DNA of 64,000 nucleotides from Phreatobacter sp. (GCF_027532945.1 NZ_JAPZTZ010000003.1:62001-126000), one strand, 5' to 3'; positions 1 through 9,096 are shown, numbered from the stretch's first letter. The notes: generated from the letters alone by a model not told the origin. Made by a program: numbers and translations.

Positions 1-1185
1 CAGTACTCCATCCCTGTCCTGTTCAAGGACCTGTTGGAGAAGCTCGCCGCGGATTTCCAGAAGGCCCATCCGGGCATCGCCATCAAGCTTCGTGCTCCGG
101 AAGTTGGCTATGAGGAAATCCTCCAGCGCAACCTCCGCGACGTCGTCACCAATTCCCTCCCCGACGTCGCCTTCCACGGGCTCAACCGCCAGCGCACGCT
201 GGAAGAGCGCCGCATCCCCGTCGACCTGAAGCCCTTCATGGACGGCGATGCGGAGACGGCATCGCTCGGCTTCTCGCCCTCGCTGCTCTCGCTCGGCCAG
301 ACCGGCACGAAGCAGACGGGCATCGGCTTCGCCATGTCGACGCCGATCATGTACTACAACGCCGACCTGCTGAAGGCGGCCGGCGGCGACCCGGACAAGC
401 TGCCGACGACCTGGGACGAGGTGATCCGCCTCGCCGCTGCCATCTCCGCGCCGGCGCAGAACCGCACCGGCCTGTTCTACGACTGGACCATCACCGGCAA
501 CTGGGCCTGGCAGGCGCTCGTCATGTCGCATGGCGGCACCATGCTGAATGCCGAGGAGACCCGCGTCGCCTTCGCCGACGAGCCGGGCCAGAAGGCCATC
601 CGCGTGCTGCGCAAGATGGTCGACGACGGCAAGATGCCGGACATCCGCCCGGAGACGGCCTTCCAGGACTTCTTCTCCGGCCGCCTCGGCATGTCCATGC
701 AGTCGACCGCGCAGCTCGGCCGCTACAACCGCGAGATCGGCGGCCGGTTCAAGCTGGTCTGCGGCCGCTTCCCGCTCTCGGCGACCAATCCGCGCCTGCC
801 GGCCGGCGGCAATGTGGCAATGATGTTCACCAAGGACCGCGCCCGCCAGGAGGCGGCCTGGAAGTTCATCAAATACGCCACCGGCCCGATCGGCGCGACG
901 ACCATGGTCAACGCCACGGGCTACATGCCCGGCACGACCATTCCGGCGGAGCGGGAGGACATGCTCGGCAAGTTCTATCGCGACAACCCGAACCACCTCG
1001 TCGCCATCCGCCAGCAGGACGTGATCGCCGGCTGGTACGCCTTCCCCGGCCAGAACGCTCTGCGCATCACCGACGTGATCAACGATCACCTGCAGTCGGT
1101 GGTGAACCGGTCGAAGGACGCCGACGAGGCGCTGAAGGCCATGGGCGCCGCTGTCCAGCCGCTGCTGCCGCGCCGCGCCAGCTGA
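1..1185 (+). CDS. ABC transporter extracellular solute-binding protein (3' part, gene starts outside window)
   Basis: This periplasmic binding protein belongs to the family 1 (maltose/glycerol-3-phosphate type) group and captures a substrate for an ABC importer. The frame is open from base 1 (QYSIPVLFKDL, then LLEKLAADF), so the signal peptide and true start lie to the left. The TTG at 34 is not the real start. Typical family features are PDVAFHGLN, the hinge segment PIMYYNADLLKAAGGDP, the 'TTWDEV' segment and an aromatic-rich C-terminal lobe. About 394 residues are visible, close to full mature length. A metallophosphoesterase gene follows after 71 bases containing a hairpin, so the two may share a transcript. 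The substrate cannot be read from the sequence; a phosphate ester is a guess from the neighbours. Confidence 0.88.
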   Translation, partial: QYSIPVLFKDLLEKLAADFQKAHPGIAIKLRAPEVGYEEILQRNLRDVVTNSLPDVAFHGLNRQRTLEERRIPVDLKPFMDGDAETASLGFSPSLLSLGQTGTKQTGIGFAMSTPIMYYNADLLKAAGGDPDKLPTTWDEVIRLAAAISAPAQNRTGLFYDWTITGNWAWQALVMSHGGTMLNAEETRVAFADEPGQKAIRVLRKMVDDGKMPDIRPETAFQDFFSGRLGMSMQSTAQLGRYNREIGGRFKLVCGRFPLSATNPRLPAGGNVAMMFTKDRARQEAAWKFIKYATGPIGATTMVNATGYMPGTTIPAEREDMLGKFYRDNPNHLVAIRQQDVIAGWYAFPGQNALRITDVINDHLQSVVNRSKDADEALKAMGAAVQPLLPRRAS

Positions 1186-1204
1186 GCCAGCCCCGGACCG
1201 ATCC

Positions 1205-1233
1205 GGCCCGTCCCGCCCGATGCGGGGCGGGCC
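1205..1233 (+). terminator. GC-rich hairpin after the binding protein gene
   Basis: A 12-bp stem (1205-1216 with 1222-1233, one G-U pair) closes a 5-base loop. It lies 19 bases after the stop of the binding-protein gene. Only CTT follows, with no long T tract, so it could be a weak terminator or a transcript-stabilising stem. Confidence 0.45.
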
Positions 1234-1256
1234 CTTCCGCACCTTAAGGACCTCCG

Positions 1257-2126
1257 ATGACCCGCGCCGCCCGCCTCTGCATCGTCACCGACATTCACCA
1301 TGGCAAGCCGTCCTTCTCAAAAGCCGGACCGGCGGCCCTGGGGCTGATGGCGGAGTTCCGCCGCTTCGTCGATGAGACCCGGCCGGACCTCGTCCTCGAC
1401 CTCGGCGATCGCATCTCCGACGAGGCGCGCGACATTGACCTCGTGCTCGAACAAGAGGTGGCCGAGGCCTTCGCGCCCATCGCCGCGCCGCGCTTCCATC
1501 TCGATGGCAATCACGATCGCGACTACCTCGACGTGACGGACAATGATGCGATCCTCGGCCGCAAAGCCGGGCACGAGACGGTGGATGTCGGCGACTGGCG
1601 CCTCGTCGTCTGGCGCGCCGATGCAAAGCTGCACAGGCCTTCGGGCTTCGCCCTCCAGGACCCGGACCTTGCCTGGCTCGCTGCGACCGTCGCGGCTGCC
1701 GACCGGCCGCTCGCCATCGTCAGCCACGTGCCGGTCTCCGGCCATTCCCAGGTCGGCAATTTCTGGTTTCAAAACAACAGCCGCTTCTCCACCTACCCGA
1801 CCGCGGACCATGTGCGCGCCGTGCTGCGGACCGCGACGGTCCCGGTGGTGTGGATCTCCGGCCACGTGCACTGGAACACGCTCACCATGGTCGATGGCAT
1901 CGCCCACATCACGCTGCAATCGCTCACCGAGACCTTCACGACGGCGGGCGAGCCGGCGGGTGCCTTCGCGCTGCTGGAACTGTCGGACGAGGTGCTCTGG
2001 CGGGTCCATGGCCGCGATCCCTTCACCTGGAGCGCGCGGACGGAAGCCCTGGCAAGGCGCTGGCTGGCGCCGCTCCCCGATTTCCGCGAGGTCGTCGGCA
2101 GCAAGATGCACGCGGCCGCCGAATAG
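1257..2126 (+). CDS. Metallophosphoesterase (calcineurin-like, cyclic/glycerophosphodiesterase type)
   Basis: A 289-residue cytosolic metal-dependent phosphoesterase. The full set of family motifs is present: D-x-H (D12, H14 in VTDIHHGK), GD (D51 in LDLGDRISD), GNHD (N85, H86), H157 in SHVPVSGH and GHVH (H203, H205). Together these ligate a two-metal centre. There is no signal peptide or membrane segment. The start is supported by AAGGA eight bases upstream. Members of this class hydrolyse cyclic nucleotides or glycerophosphodiesters. Its position between a binding-protein gene and a ugp operon makes a role in using phosphodiesters attractive, but that is inference from context only. Confidence 0.85.
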   Translation: MTRAARLCIVTDIHHGKPSFSKAGPAALGLMAEFRRFVDETRPDLVLDLGDRISDEARDIDLVLEQEVAEAFAPIAAPRFHLDGNHDRDYLDVTDNDAILGRKAGHETVDVGDWRLVVWRADAKLHRPSGFALQDPDLAWLAATVAAADRPLAIVSHVPVSGHSQVGNFWFQNNSRFSTYPTADHVRAVLRTATVPVVWISGHVHWNTLTMVDGIAHITLQSLTETFTTAGEPAGAFALLELSDEVLWRVHGRDPFTWSARTEALARRWLAPLPDFREVVGSKMHAAAE

Positions 2127-2525
2127 GCAGCGGCCACCTCGACAGAGATCGGTGAGGCGCCGTTGTCGCCGAAGGCAGGCCGAACGCCCGGCGGGAAGCC
2201 GGATCGCGGCACCGCTCCGACCCTTCGCCCCTGTGCCGCCGCGGCGGGCTCAGGCCTCCGACCGGATGGCGCCCACCACCCGGGCCCTGACGCGCAATGC
2301 GTTCCCCGGCAGATAGGCGATGGGCATGTCCTCGACGTCGATGGTCTCGATGGTCGCCCGGTCAGCGCCCTCGCGACCGCCCGGCCAAACGCCTGACCCG
2401 GCGGCCAGGCCCACTTGCGCCGCTGCGGCGGGACCCACCGTCCCGCCGCAGCGAGGGGCGGCTGCAGTCTCGCTTTCCGCGCGGGAGCGTGGAAGAAAGG
2501 GAGCCATCGGCAGGGGGGCATTCCC
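2127..2525. other. Intergenic region of 399 bases, contains a possible gene remnant
   Basis: No complete gene is supported here. The minus strand of 2250-2380 reads as a coding-like C-terminal fragment, listed separately. Long frames over the rest are low-complexity Pro/Arg/Ala translations typical of GC-rich non-coding frames. AGGGAG at 2498-2503 lies too far upstream of the ATG at 2526 to act as its ribosome-binding site. Confidence 0.6.
2250..2369 (-). pseudogene. Possible remnant of a RidA-like C-terminus
   Basis: Read on the minus strand, about 40 codons ending at the stop at 2250 give a natural-looking tail: RATIETIDVEDMPIAYLP, then NALRVRARVVGAIRSEA. The pattern 'RAT..v..LP....v.i.a..vg' resembles the end of RidA/YjgF-family proteins. 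Upstream the frame becomes compositionally biased and shows no recognisable N-terminal part, and a forward-strand gene starts at 2526. This is either a decayed fragment or chance; the family assignment is a guess from pattern memory. Confidence 0.28.
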
Positions 2526-2891
2526 ATGGTGAGCAGCAATCGCCTCGTCCTCATCGCCGTCGCCGCCATGGGGTTCTGCGGAACACCGGCAGACGCGGCG
2601 GGGCTTCCGCGGCAGTTCCACGGAACTTGGGCCGGAGACCTCGACCAATGTGCCCTCACAGGGGAACATGCCCGGCTGAAAATCGATCGCCGCTTCATCC
2701 TCGGCTATGAGCACGGCTGGACCATTCGCCGGTGGAGATCGCGCAACGGGGTCTGGACCGGCCGTGGAACCGCCGATGACGATCAGGGCTCCGAGCCGGC
2801 GACTGTCCGCCTGCGCATGGGCCGCGATGGACGATTGATCTTCAATGACGCCGCCTATCTGCGGTGCCCGGACAGGACAGGCGCCGACTGA
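2526..2891 (+). CDS. Small secreted protein, unknown function
   Basis: A 121-residue protein with a classical signal peptide: a short basic start, a hydrophobic core RLVLIAVAAMGFCG and a cleavage-like site near ADAAG. The mature part contains FHGTWAGDLDQC and two cysteines (about residues 39 and 115), suggesting a small periplasmic domain with a disulfide. The 'GTWA....C' opening recalls small lipocalin-like periplasmic proteins, but I do not recognise the family. The ATG at 2526 is chosen because it places the hydrophobic segment at the N-terminus. It appears monocistronic. Confidence 0.7.
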   Translation: MVSSNRLVLIAVAAMGFCGTPADAAGLPRQFHGTWAGDLDQCALTGEHARLKIDRRFILGYEHGWTIRRWRSRNGVWTGRGTADDDQGSEPATVRLRMGRDGRLIFNDAAYLRCPDRTGAD

Positions 2892-3044
2892 CAAGGCCAT
2901 GCCGCCCTCGGCTGCGGCTCATCACGCCGGCGCGAGAGTCTTTGCCGATGATCCGGGTGACCGCAGCCCCCTCGGGCAAGGTCGCGATCCGCCCGGGAGA
3001 CCGTTTCGCTAGCGATCACAGAGGTTATCGCAGGCGCCGTGCTG

Positions 3045-3917
3045 TCACTTCTCCGTCTCGACCAGGCCCTTCACGAACCAGCGCTGCATCAGCACGACGA
3101 CGAGAACGGGGGGCAGCAGGGCGAGCATGGCGGTGGCCATGACCATGTTCCAGTCGGTCGGCCCGCCGGCGGAATCGATCATCTTGGACATGCCGATGAC
3201 GATGGTCTGCATCCTGGCATCCGTGCCGATGAGCAACGGCCAGAGATACTGGTTCCAGCCATAGAGGAAGAGGATGACGAAGAGCGCCGCGATGTTGGTC
3301 ACAGACAAGGGCAGCACCATGTCGCGGAAGAACTTCAACGGCCCGGCGCCGTCGATCTTGGCGGCCTCGACCAGTTCGTCGGGGATGGTCATGAAGAACT
3401 GGCGGAACAGCAGCGTGGCGGTGGCCGAGGCGATGAGCGGGATGGTGAGGCCCGCATAGGTGTTCATCAGGTTGAGGTTGGTGATGACCTGGATCGTCGG
3501 CACGATCCTCACCTCCACCGGCAGCATCAGGGTGATGAAGATCATCCAGAAGAAGGCCATGCGGAAGGGAAAGCGGAAGAACACCACGGCATAGGCGGAC
3601 AGGATCGAGATGACGATCTTGCCGAGGGCGATGGTGAGGGCCATCACCGTCGAGTTCAGCATCATCTCCCAGACCGGAGGCGTCAGGATGCGGCCGGAGC
3701 GACCGCCCTGCATCAGCGCCTCGCCGTAATTGTCGATGGCCCGGTCGCCCGGCAGGAGCGGCATCGGCGCCTGGGCGATCTCGGGGTTGCTGAGCGTCGA
3801 GGCGACGAAGGCGACCCAAAGCGGGAAGGCCGTGATCGCAATGCCGATGGCAATGACGAGATGGGGGATGAGATCGCGGCGGCTGGACTTCAGCGCAGGC
3901 AAGACGGGGCTGGTCAT
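3045..3917 (-). CDS. ugpE: Glycerol-3-phosphate ABC transporter permease UgpE
   Basis: An inner-membrane permease of 290 residues with six predicted membrane helices. It is the second permease of the sn-glycerol-3-phosphate importer. The MalG-type EAA loop is clear ([17 protein letters not shown]), followed by [13 protein letters not shown] and the characteristic Ugp tail [11 protein letters not shown] ... [11 protein letters not shown]. Its start codon overlaps the ugpA stop by one base (TGATG), showing translational coupling. No ugpC ATPase gene follows; the next gene downstream is on the opposite strand, so the ATPase must be supplied from elsewhere. Confidence 0.92.
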   Translation of the reverse strand: MTSPVLPALKSSRRDLIPHLVIAIGIAITAFPLWVAFVASTLSNPEIAQAPMPLLPGDRAIDNYGEALMQGGRSGRILTPPVWEMMLNSTVMALTIALGKIVISILSAYAVVFFRFPFRMAFFWMIFITLMLPVEVRIVPTIQVITNLNLMNTYAGLTIPLIASATATLLFRQFFMTIPDELVEAAKIDGAGPLKFFRDMVLPLSVTNIAALFVILFLYGWNQYLWPLLIGTDARMQTIVIGMSKMIDSAGGPTDWNMVMATAMLALLPPVLVVVLMQRWFVKGLVETEK

Positions 3918-4798
3918 CAGTAGTGCACCCGGCGCTCGACATAGCGGAACTGGATGACCGTCAGGCCGATGACGATGATCATCAGGATGACAGCCTGGGC
4001 CGAGGAGCGGCCGAGGTCCTGAGCGATGAGCCCGTCGTACCAGGCCTTGTAGATCAGCACCTCCGTAGACTTGCCCGGCCCGCCCTGGGTGACCGCGTGG
4101 ATCACGCCGAACGTGTCGAAGAAGGCATAGGTGATGTTGATCACCAGCAGGAAGAAGGTGGTGGGCGACAGGAGCGGGAAGACGATGGTCCAGAAGCGGC
4201 GGACCTCGCTCGCCCCGTCAATGGCGGCGGCTTCGAGCAGCGATTTCGGGATCGACTGGAGGCCGGCGAGGAAGAACAGGAAATTGTAGCCGATCTGCTT
4301 CCAGGCCGAGGCGATGACGACGACGATCATCGCGTCGGTGCCGTCGATCCGCGGGTTCCAGTCGATGCCGAGGAGGCGCAGCGGATAGGCGATGGTGCCG
4401 ATGGACGGCTGGAACAGGAAGAGCCACAGGGCACCGGCCACCGCTGGTGCGATGGCATAGGGCACGACGAGGACGGTGCGGTAGGCGGTGGCGCCGCGCA
4501 CCACCCGATCGACCATGACGGCGAGCAGCAGCGCCGGGATCATCGCCAGGGCGGTGACGCCGAAGGAGAACAGGAAGGTCCGCTGCAGCGTGGCGACATA
4601 GGCGGTGTCCTTCAGCACCGCCTCGAAATTCTCAAGGCCGACGAACTGCACCGAGAAGCCGAGGGGGTCCTGCAGCAGCGTCGACATCCAGATGGCCTGG
4701 CCGGCCGGCCAGAAGAAGAAGACCAGCGTGATGGCGATCTGTGGCGCGAGCAGCAGATAGGGCAGCACCTTCTGCGGATAGACGACCTTGCGTTCCAT
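3917..4798 (-). CDS. ugpA: Glycerol-3-phosphate ABC transporter permease UgpA
   Basis: An inner-membrane permease of 293 residues. It forms the translocation channel with UgpE. The protein starts [20 protein letters not shown], as UgpA proteins do. It contains [12 protein letters not shown], the EAA loop ([18 protein letters not shown]) and the C-terminal motif [20 protein letters not shown] longer frame extends upstream to 5023, but those codons overlap ugpB antiparallel-like composition and lack family similarity, so the ATG at 4798 is used. It is separated from ugpB by 103 bases that contain a strong hairpin. Confidence 0.92.
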   Translation of the reverse strand: MERKVVYPQKVLPYLLLAPQIAITLVFFFWPAGQAIWMSTLLQDPLGFSVQFVGLENFEAVLKDTAYVATLQRTFLFSFGVTALAMIPALLLAVMVDRVVRGATAYRTVLVVPYAIAPAVAGALWLFLFQPSIGTIAYPLRLLGIDWNPRIDGTDAMIVVVIASAWKQIGYNFLFFLAGLQSIPKSLLEAAAIDGASEVRRFWTIVFPLLSPTTFFLLVINITYAFFDTFGVIHAVTQGGPGKSTEVLIYKAWYDGLIAQDLGRSSAQAVILMIIVIGLTVIQFRYVERRVHY

Positions 4799-4850
4799 GA
4801 GGACCCCGGGGCCGGCCGCGAGCGAAGCGGCCGTCACGCCAAAACGGAAC

Positions 4851-4886
4851 CGCGGGGCGCCGGGCCTTGCGGCCGGACGCCCCGCG
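4851..4886 (-). other. Stem-loop between ugpB and ugpA
   Basis: A 9-bp perfect stem (4851-4859 with 4878-4886) is continued, after a small internal loop, by GGCC/GGCC around a TTGC loop. It sits within the ugpB-ugpA spacer of the same transcript. No T tract follows in the direction of transcription. Such intergenic stems in binding-protein operons can protect the upstream mRNA and raise binding-protein output over permease output. Confidence 0.5.
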
Positions 4887-4901
4887 ATGAATGCGGAGAG
4901 A

Positions 4902-6242
4902 TCAGTTGGAGGCGCCGACCGAGCGCTCGAACTGGCGCAGGGCGTCGTTACCGCGGCGGACCGCGTTATCGAGGGCGGCCTGGGCGGTCTGCTGGCCCTG
5001 CAGAGCCCGCTCGACCTCCTCATGGTACATGTCGCGGATCTCGGTCCAGCGGCCGAAGCGATAGCCCGACGAATTGGCCGTCGGGGTGCCGCGGGTCAGC
5101 TGCAGGATCGGGACATCGCGGCCCGCATTCTGCTGGAAGAAGCCCTCGGCCTGCATCGCCTGGAAGGCGGCGTTGGTCGCGGGCAGGAAGCCCGTCGCCT
5201 TGGCGAAGCGGACATAGACCTCCGGACGGGCGAGGAAGGAGAGGAACTGGGCGACGCCACGGAGTTCCTCGGCCGAGCGGTTCGGCGCGTTGAACACCCA
5301 GAGCGAGGCACCGCCGACGATCGAGTTCTTCGGCTCGGCGATCACGTCCGGCCAGAATGGCATCGGCGCGACGGAGAAGGAGGCCTTCAGGTCGCGGGCG
5401 ATGGCGGCATGGCCGCCTGAGGACTGGATGAGCATGCCGCAGGTGCCGGCGACGAACAGCGCGTTGGCGTCGTTGGAGCGGCCGCCATACTGGAAGGCCT
5501 TGTTGCGGGAGGCATCGACCAGGGTCTGCACCATCCGGGCGCGCGGGGCGTCGTTGAAGTTCAGCACCGCGTTGAGGCCGCCGCGGCCGTTGGCCTCGGT
5601 GGAGAGCGGCAGGTCGTGCAGGGCCGAGTACTGCTCCAGCATCGTCCAGGCGAGCCAGGTCGTGGTGAAGCCGCATTCGGCGGCGTTGCGCTCACGGATC
5701 TGGTTGGCGGCGGCGATCACCTCCGGCCAGGTGCGCGGCGGCTTGGACGGGTCGAGGCCGGCGCGGGTGAAGATGTCGTTGTTGATGAACATCACCGCCG
5801 TGGAGACGTTGAACGGCAGCGAGTTCATCGTGCCGTCGGGACGCGAGTAGTAGCCGCGGGCCGGGCCGATATAGGCGGCCGGGTCGAACTGCACGCCGGC
5901 GCGCTGCATGACCTCGGAGACCGGGATCGTCGCGCGCGGCAGGGCGAACATGTCGCCGGTGCCGGCGTCGAACATCTGCATGATGTGCGGCGGATTGCCG
6001 GCGCGGAAGGCGGCGAAGGCGGCGGCGCGCTGCTCGGGATACTGGCCGCGGAACTCGACCTTGGCCTCGAACTGGGTCTGGCTGGCATTGAACTCCTGCG
6101 CATAGCGCATGATTTCTTCCTGGGCCGGGCCGGTGACGCCGATCCACATGGTGATCGGGGTGCGCGCCTGCTGGGCGAGCGCCGGCGCGGTGGCAAGGCC
6201 GGCAATCGCCGCGGCGGCGAGGAGAAGACGGCGTGTGGGCAT
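4902..6242 (-). CDS. ugpB: Glycerol-3-phosphate-binding protein UgpB
   Basis: A periplasmic binding protein of 446 residues that delivers sn-glycerol-3-phosphate or glycerophosphodiesters to UgpAE. The start at 6242 ([17 protein letters not shown]) is preceded by GGGAGA seven bases upstream and opens a signal peptide ending at ALAQ. Hallmarks shared with Escherichia coli UgpB include [49 protein letters not shown] and [12 protein letters not shown], and the tail [17 protein letters not shown] matches that protein's end. It is the first gene of ugpBAE, about 64 bases downstream of a PHO-box-like element, which fits phosphate-starvation control. Confidence 0.93.
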   Translation of the reverse strand: MPTRRLLLAAAAIAGLATAPALAQQARTPITMWIGVTGPAQEEIMRYAQEFNASQTQFEAKVEFRGQYPEQRAAAFAAFRAGNPPHIMQMFDAGTGDMFALPRATIPVSEVMQRAGVQFDPAAYIGPARGYYSRPDGTMNSLPFNVSTAVMFINNDIFTRAGLDPSKPPRTWPEVIAAANQIRERNAAECGFTTTWLAWTMLEQYSALHDLPLSTEANGRGGLNAVLNFNDAPRARMVQTLVDASRNKAFQYGGRSNDANALFVAGTCGMLIQSSGGHAAIARDLKASFSVAPMPFWPDVIAEPKNSIVGGASLWVFNAPNRSAEELRGVAQFLSFLARPEVYVRFAKATGFLPATNAAFQAMQAEGFFQQNAGRDVPILQLTRGTPTANSSGYRFGRWTEIRDMYHEEVERALQGQQTAQAALDNAVRRGNDALRQFERSVGASN

Positions 6243-6305
6243 GGACAGTCTCCCGGTGGAAAAGGTGGGCACCAATCTGGCGACGGGCCCTTCTCAAGAC
6301 CCACG

Positions 6306-6345
6306 GCGACAGACTGGCGACAGTTTCATGACGACAGGGTGACAG
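6306..6345 (-). promoter_or_regulatory. PHO-box-like direct repeats upstream of ugpB
   Basis: On the minus strand, CTGTCGC-CAGT-CTGTCGC occupies 6306-6323. This is two heptamers with an 11-base period, the architecture of a PhoB-binding PHO box (consensus CTGTCAT-N4-CTGTCAT). Two more related heptamers lie just upstream (CTGTCGT at 6331-6337 and CTGTCAC at 6339-6345). The element ends 64 bases before the ugpB start. The ugp operon is a classical Pho-regulon member, so function and site agree. Confidence 0.6.
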
Positions 6346-6394
6346 GCGCCGCACAAGTGCTGAAGTGAGCTCATGTGGGCCTGTCAATTGCGGC

Positions 6395-6428
6395 AAATGT
6401 CCGCTTTATGAAGACCTTAGCGGCATTT
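6395..6428. repeat. Imperfect inverted repeat
   Basis: AAATGTCCGCT (6395-6405) faces AGCGGCATTT (6419-6428). The arms pair over 10 bp with one bulged base and a 13-base spacer. The repeat lies about 150-190 bases upstream of ugpB. It could be an operator or a hairpin; no regulator gene is adjacent. Confidence 0.4.
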
Positions 6429-6514
6429 CACGGGTTAGACAGGACATCATGTCGCAATCCCTGGCGGGCGCCGGGCGACCGAGGGAGAGGCAAGCGACCT
6501 GCCCTGCCTGCTTC

Positions 6515-6790
6515 AGCCGAGATCGTCACGGAGGGAGAGGCCCTGCACCTTTGCCCACCCCGCATAGGAGGCCAGGAGCTGGGTCCGGTCGGCGGTGAGT
6601 TGCACCCTGACCGCGGCGACGTCGCCCCCCGTGAGGCCGGTCAGCTGGGTCGGAAGTCCTGGAAGTCCTGCTGACCCTTGGAGGCGCGCTCCAAGGCGGC
6701 GGAGCGGATGGACAGGCGCGATTGCACCGCGGTCACGGCATCGAGCGCCGAGACGAGGTCGACCCACATGGCTTCGAGGCGCTGGCACAC
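6515..6790 (-). pseudogene. Probable frameshifted gene remnant, minus strand
   Basis: Two coding-like segments overlap in different frames. The upstream frame reads RLEAMWVDLVSALDAVTAVQ, then SRLSIRSAALERASKGQQDF, and stops shortly after QDFRPS (about 6647). The downstream frame reads LTGLTGGDVAAVRVQLTADR, then TQLLASYAGWAKVQGLSLRD, and stops at the TGA near 6513. Together they look like the end of an alpha-helical protein broken by one frameshift. The helical, Gln/Leu/Ala-rich pattern recalls a TolC-like C-terminus, but I cannot assign it. No start or N-terminal part is visible. Confidence 0.4.
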
Positions 6791-6933
6791 TAGCGTCCAT
6801 GAAAGGCTTTAACCCTACGGGAACCCATTTACGGCACGCTAAATCAAATAGTCGTCGGCGTCGGCTGGGATGACAGCCGCGCGGCGATGCGTGGCGTCCT
6901 CTCGAGGGACCATGCCGGCGGGGGCAAGGATCG

Positions 6934-8949
6934 ATGAGCAGTCCGGGACAGGACACTGGCGGGACAGCATCGCGCACCCTGCGCGACACACTGCTCACGC
7001 CACTCGTCCGGCTCTGGGGACTGCCAGACGATCCCAACCTGCTGCGCGCGCAACACCGCGCCTTTTCCGGGCAGGTGCCGCTCATGTACGTCATCCTCAT
7101 GACGAACACCTGGGCGCTGGCGATCACCCATGTGTCCCACGCACCCGCCTGGCTCACCATCGGTGTCCCGTGCCTCATGACGGCGATCACCGGCCTGCGC
7201 ATCGTGATGTGGTGGCGCCGGCGCGGCGGCCATACGACGCCCGAACGGGCACGGGCCGAACTTGGCCGCACGCTCAAGCTCGGCGTGGTGATCTCGCTCG
7301 GCTTTGCTCTCTGGTCGCTGTCGCTCTACAGCTACGGCACCGCCTATACGCGCGCGCATGTGGCCTTCTACATGGCTATCACTGTCATCAGCTGCATCTT
7401 CTGCCTGATGCACCTGCGCCCGGCGGCCATGACGGTTGCGGTGATCGTCAACGGCCTTTTCGTCGGCTTTTTCATCAGCTCCGGCGAGCCGACCTTCGTT
7501 GCATCGGCAGTCAATGTCGTCCTCGTCTCGCTGGCGATGCTGATCATCCTCAATATCAACTACAACCACTTCACCCACATGGTGCAGGCGCAGGCGGAGG
7601 CCGTGGCGCTGGGCAACGAGAACTTTCGTCTGGCGAACCTCGACAGCCTGACCGATCTCCCGAACCGGCGGGCCTTCTTCGCCCGCCTCGCCGAAGCCTA
7701 TGAGGGCGGAGCGAGGGAGCGGCTCCTCGCGGTCGGCATCCTTGATCTCGACGGGTTCAAGCCGGTGAACGACGCCTATGGCCACGGCGTGGGCGACCGC
7801 CTGTTGCAGGAGGTCAGCCGCCGATTGGAGGCCGCCTGCGCGCCCCATGGGATCTTCCTTGCCCGGCTCGGCGGCGACGAATTCGCCTTCCTTTTGACGA
7901 GCCAGGCCAGCGAGGACCAGTGCCTCGCCTGGGGCCAGGAGGTCTGCGAGGTCCTGTCGCGGCATTTCTCCCTGGCCGGCACCGTGGTCCAGATCTCGGG
8001 ATCGCTGGGGATCGCCACCCAGCACGGCCAGCCCCAATCCCCCCAGGACCTGATGTACCGGGCCGACTATGCTCTCTACCAGGCCAAGCGCGGCCAACGC
8101 GGCTCGGTCGTCGTCTTTTCGGAAGCGCATAATGACGAGATCCGCCGCCATGCGGTGATCGAGCAGGCGCTGCGGTCGGCCGATCTTGAAAGCGAATTGA
8201 AGGTCGTTTTCCAGCCCATCGTCGATATCAGGACGGAGCAGGCCATCGGCTTCGAGGCGCTCGCCCGCTGGGTCAGTCCCGCCCTCGGTTCCGTGTCGCC
8301 GGGCGAGTTCATCCCGGTGGCCGAACGCGGCGGCTTCGTGTCGCGCCTTACCACGACGCTCCTGAAGAAGGCGCTGGATACCGCGACGGACTGGCCCGCC
8401 CCCATGCGGCTTTCGTTCAATCTTTCGGCCCAGGACCTCAGCTCCCCGGAGAACCTTCTCCGGATCACCGCCGTGATCGGCCAGTCCGCCTTTGACCCGC
8501 GACGGCTCGACCTCGAAATCACCGAGACCGCCTTCGCCTTCGACCCCGCCCAGGTCAAGCGATCGGTCCTGCAGCTCCGGGACCTCGGCTGCGGCATCTC
8601 CATTGACGACTTCGGCACCGGCTATTCGAGCCTGTCACGGCTTCACTCGCTGCCCCTGACGAAGCTGAAGATCGACCGCAGCTTCATTGCCCGCATCGAG
8701 CACGATGCCGCCAGCCACAACATCGTCCGATCGCTCATCGCGCTCAGCCGCGACATGAAGCTGGACTGCGTCATCGAAGGCGTGGAGACGGCTGGTGAAC
8801 TAGAGGTCCTGCGCAACCTCGGCGGCGTGCTGATCCAGGGCTACTTCTACTCCCCGCCCGTCGAGGCGAGCGCCCTGGCAGGTTGCCTCAGCCGGTTCGA
8901 CCGGACGCGCGCGGCGACGATGGGTGAAGCAGGCCTCAAGGCGTCCTGA
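6934..8949 (+). CDS. Membrane-bound GGDEF-EAL cyclic-di-GMP protein
   Basis: A 671-residue bifunctional protein. It has an N-terminal membrane region (about residues 40-215, several helices), then a diguanylate cyclase domain (SLTDLPNRRAFFARL; GGDEF at 313-317 intact) and an EAL phosphodiesterase domain (EAL at 441-443 in GFEALARW; DDFGTGYSSL; KIDRSFI; EGVE). Both domains keep their signature residues, so either activity is possible. The RxxD product-inhibition site expected five residues before GGDEF is absent. It would tune c-di-GMP in response to a membrane-sensed cue. It is monocistronic, with a hairpin terminator downstream. Confidence 0.93.
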   Translation: MSSPGQDTGGTASRTLRDTLLTPLVRLWGLPDDPNLLRAQHRAFSGQVPLMYVILMTNTWALAITHVSHAPAWLTIGVPCLMTAITGLRIVMWWRRRGGHTTPERARAELGRTLKLGVVISLGFALWSLSLYSYGTAYTRAHVAFYMAITVISCIFCLMHLRPAAMTVAVIVNGLFVGFFISSGEPTFVASAVNVVLVSLAMLIILNINYNHFTHMVQAQAEAVALGNENFRLANLDSLTDLPNRRAFFARLAEAYEGGARERLLAVGILDLDGFKPVNDAYGHGVGDRLLQEVSRRLEAACAPHGIFLARLGGDEFAFLLTSQASEDQCLAWGQEVCEVLSRHFSLAGTVVQISGSLGIATQHGQPQSPQDLMYRADYALYQAKRGQRGSVVVFSEAHNDEIRRHAVIEQALRSADLESELKVVFQPIVDIRTEQAIGFEALARWVSPALGSVSPGEFIPVAERGGFVSRLTTTLLKKALDTATDWPAPMRLSFNLSAQDLSSPENLLRITAVIGQSAFDPRRLDLEITETAFAFDPAQVKRSVLQLRDLGCGISIDDFGTGYSSLSRLHSLPLTKLKIDRSFIARIEHDAASHNIVRSLIALSRDMKLDCVIEGVETAGELEVLRNLGGVLIQGYFYSPPVEASALAGCLSRFDRTRAATMGEAGLKAS

Positions 8950-8986
8950 CCCCCGCACGTCATCCCGCCGTCACAGCGCATCGGCA

Positions 8987-9012
8987 AGGGCGTGTCTGTC
9001 CACGCCCTCTTT
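8987..9012 (+). terminator. Terminator after the GGDEF-EAL gene
   Basis: AGGGCGTG (8987-8994) pairs perfectly with CACGCCCT (9001-9008) around a 6-base loop and is followed by CTTT. It lies 38 bases after the stop codon. Confidence 0.55.
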
Positions 9013-9096
9013 CGGCTTGACTTGGGCGTGCGGCTGCGGCCTCTCCGCCCCCGGGACCTCCCCTAGGCTGGCGCCCTGCCCGCGGACCTGACGCCC

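Larger units (their letters stand above)
6243..6933. other. 691-base gene-poor region upstream of ugpB
   Basis: The left part holds the ugpB promoter region, with a PHO-box-like repeat and an imperfect inverted repeat (both listed separately). The middle, about 6515-6790, reads on the minus strand as two overlapping coding-like frames that look like a frameshifted gene remnant (listed). The right part, from about 6800, is the leader of the GGDEF-EAL gene and is locally AT-richer. No intact gene is supported. Confidence 0.6.

Noticed and set aside
6844-8151. A 435-codon minus-strand frame opposite the GGDEF-EAL gene
   Set aside because: It is a shadow frame with biased Ala/Arg/Asp/Gly/His composition; the opposite strand encodes well-conserved domains.
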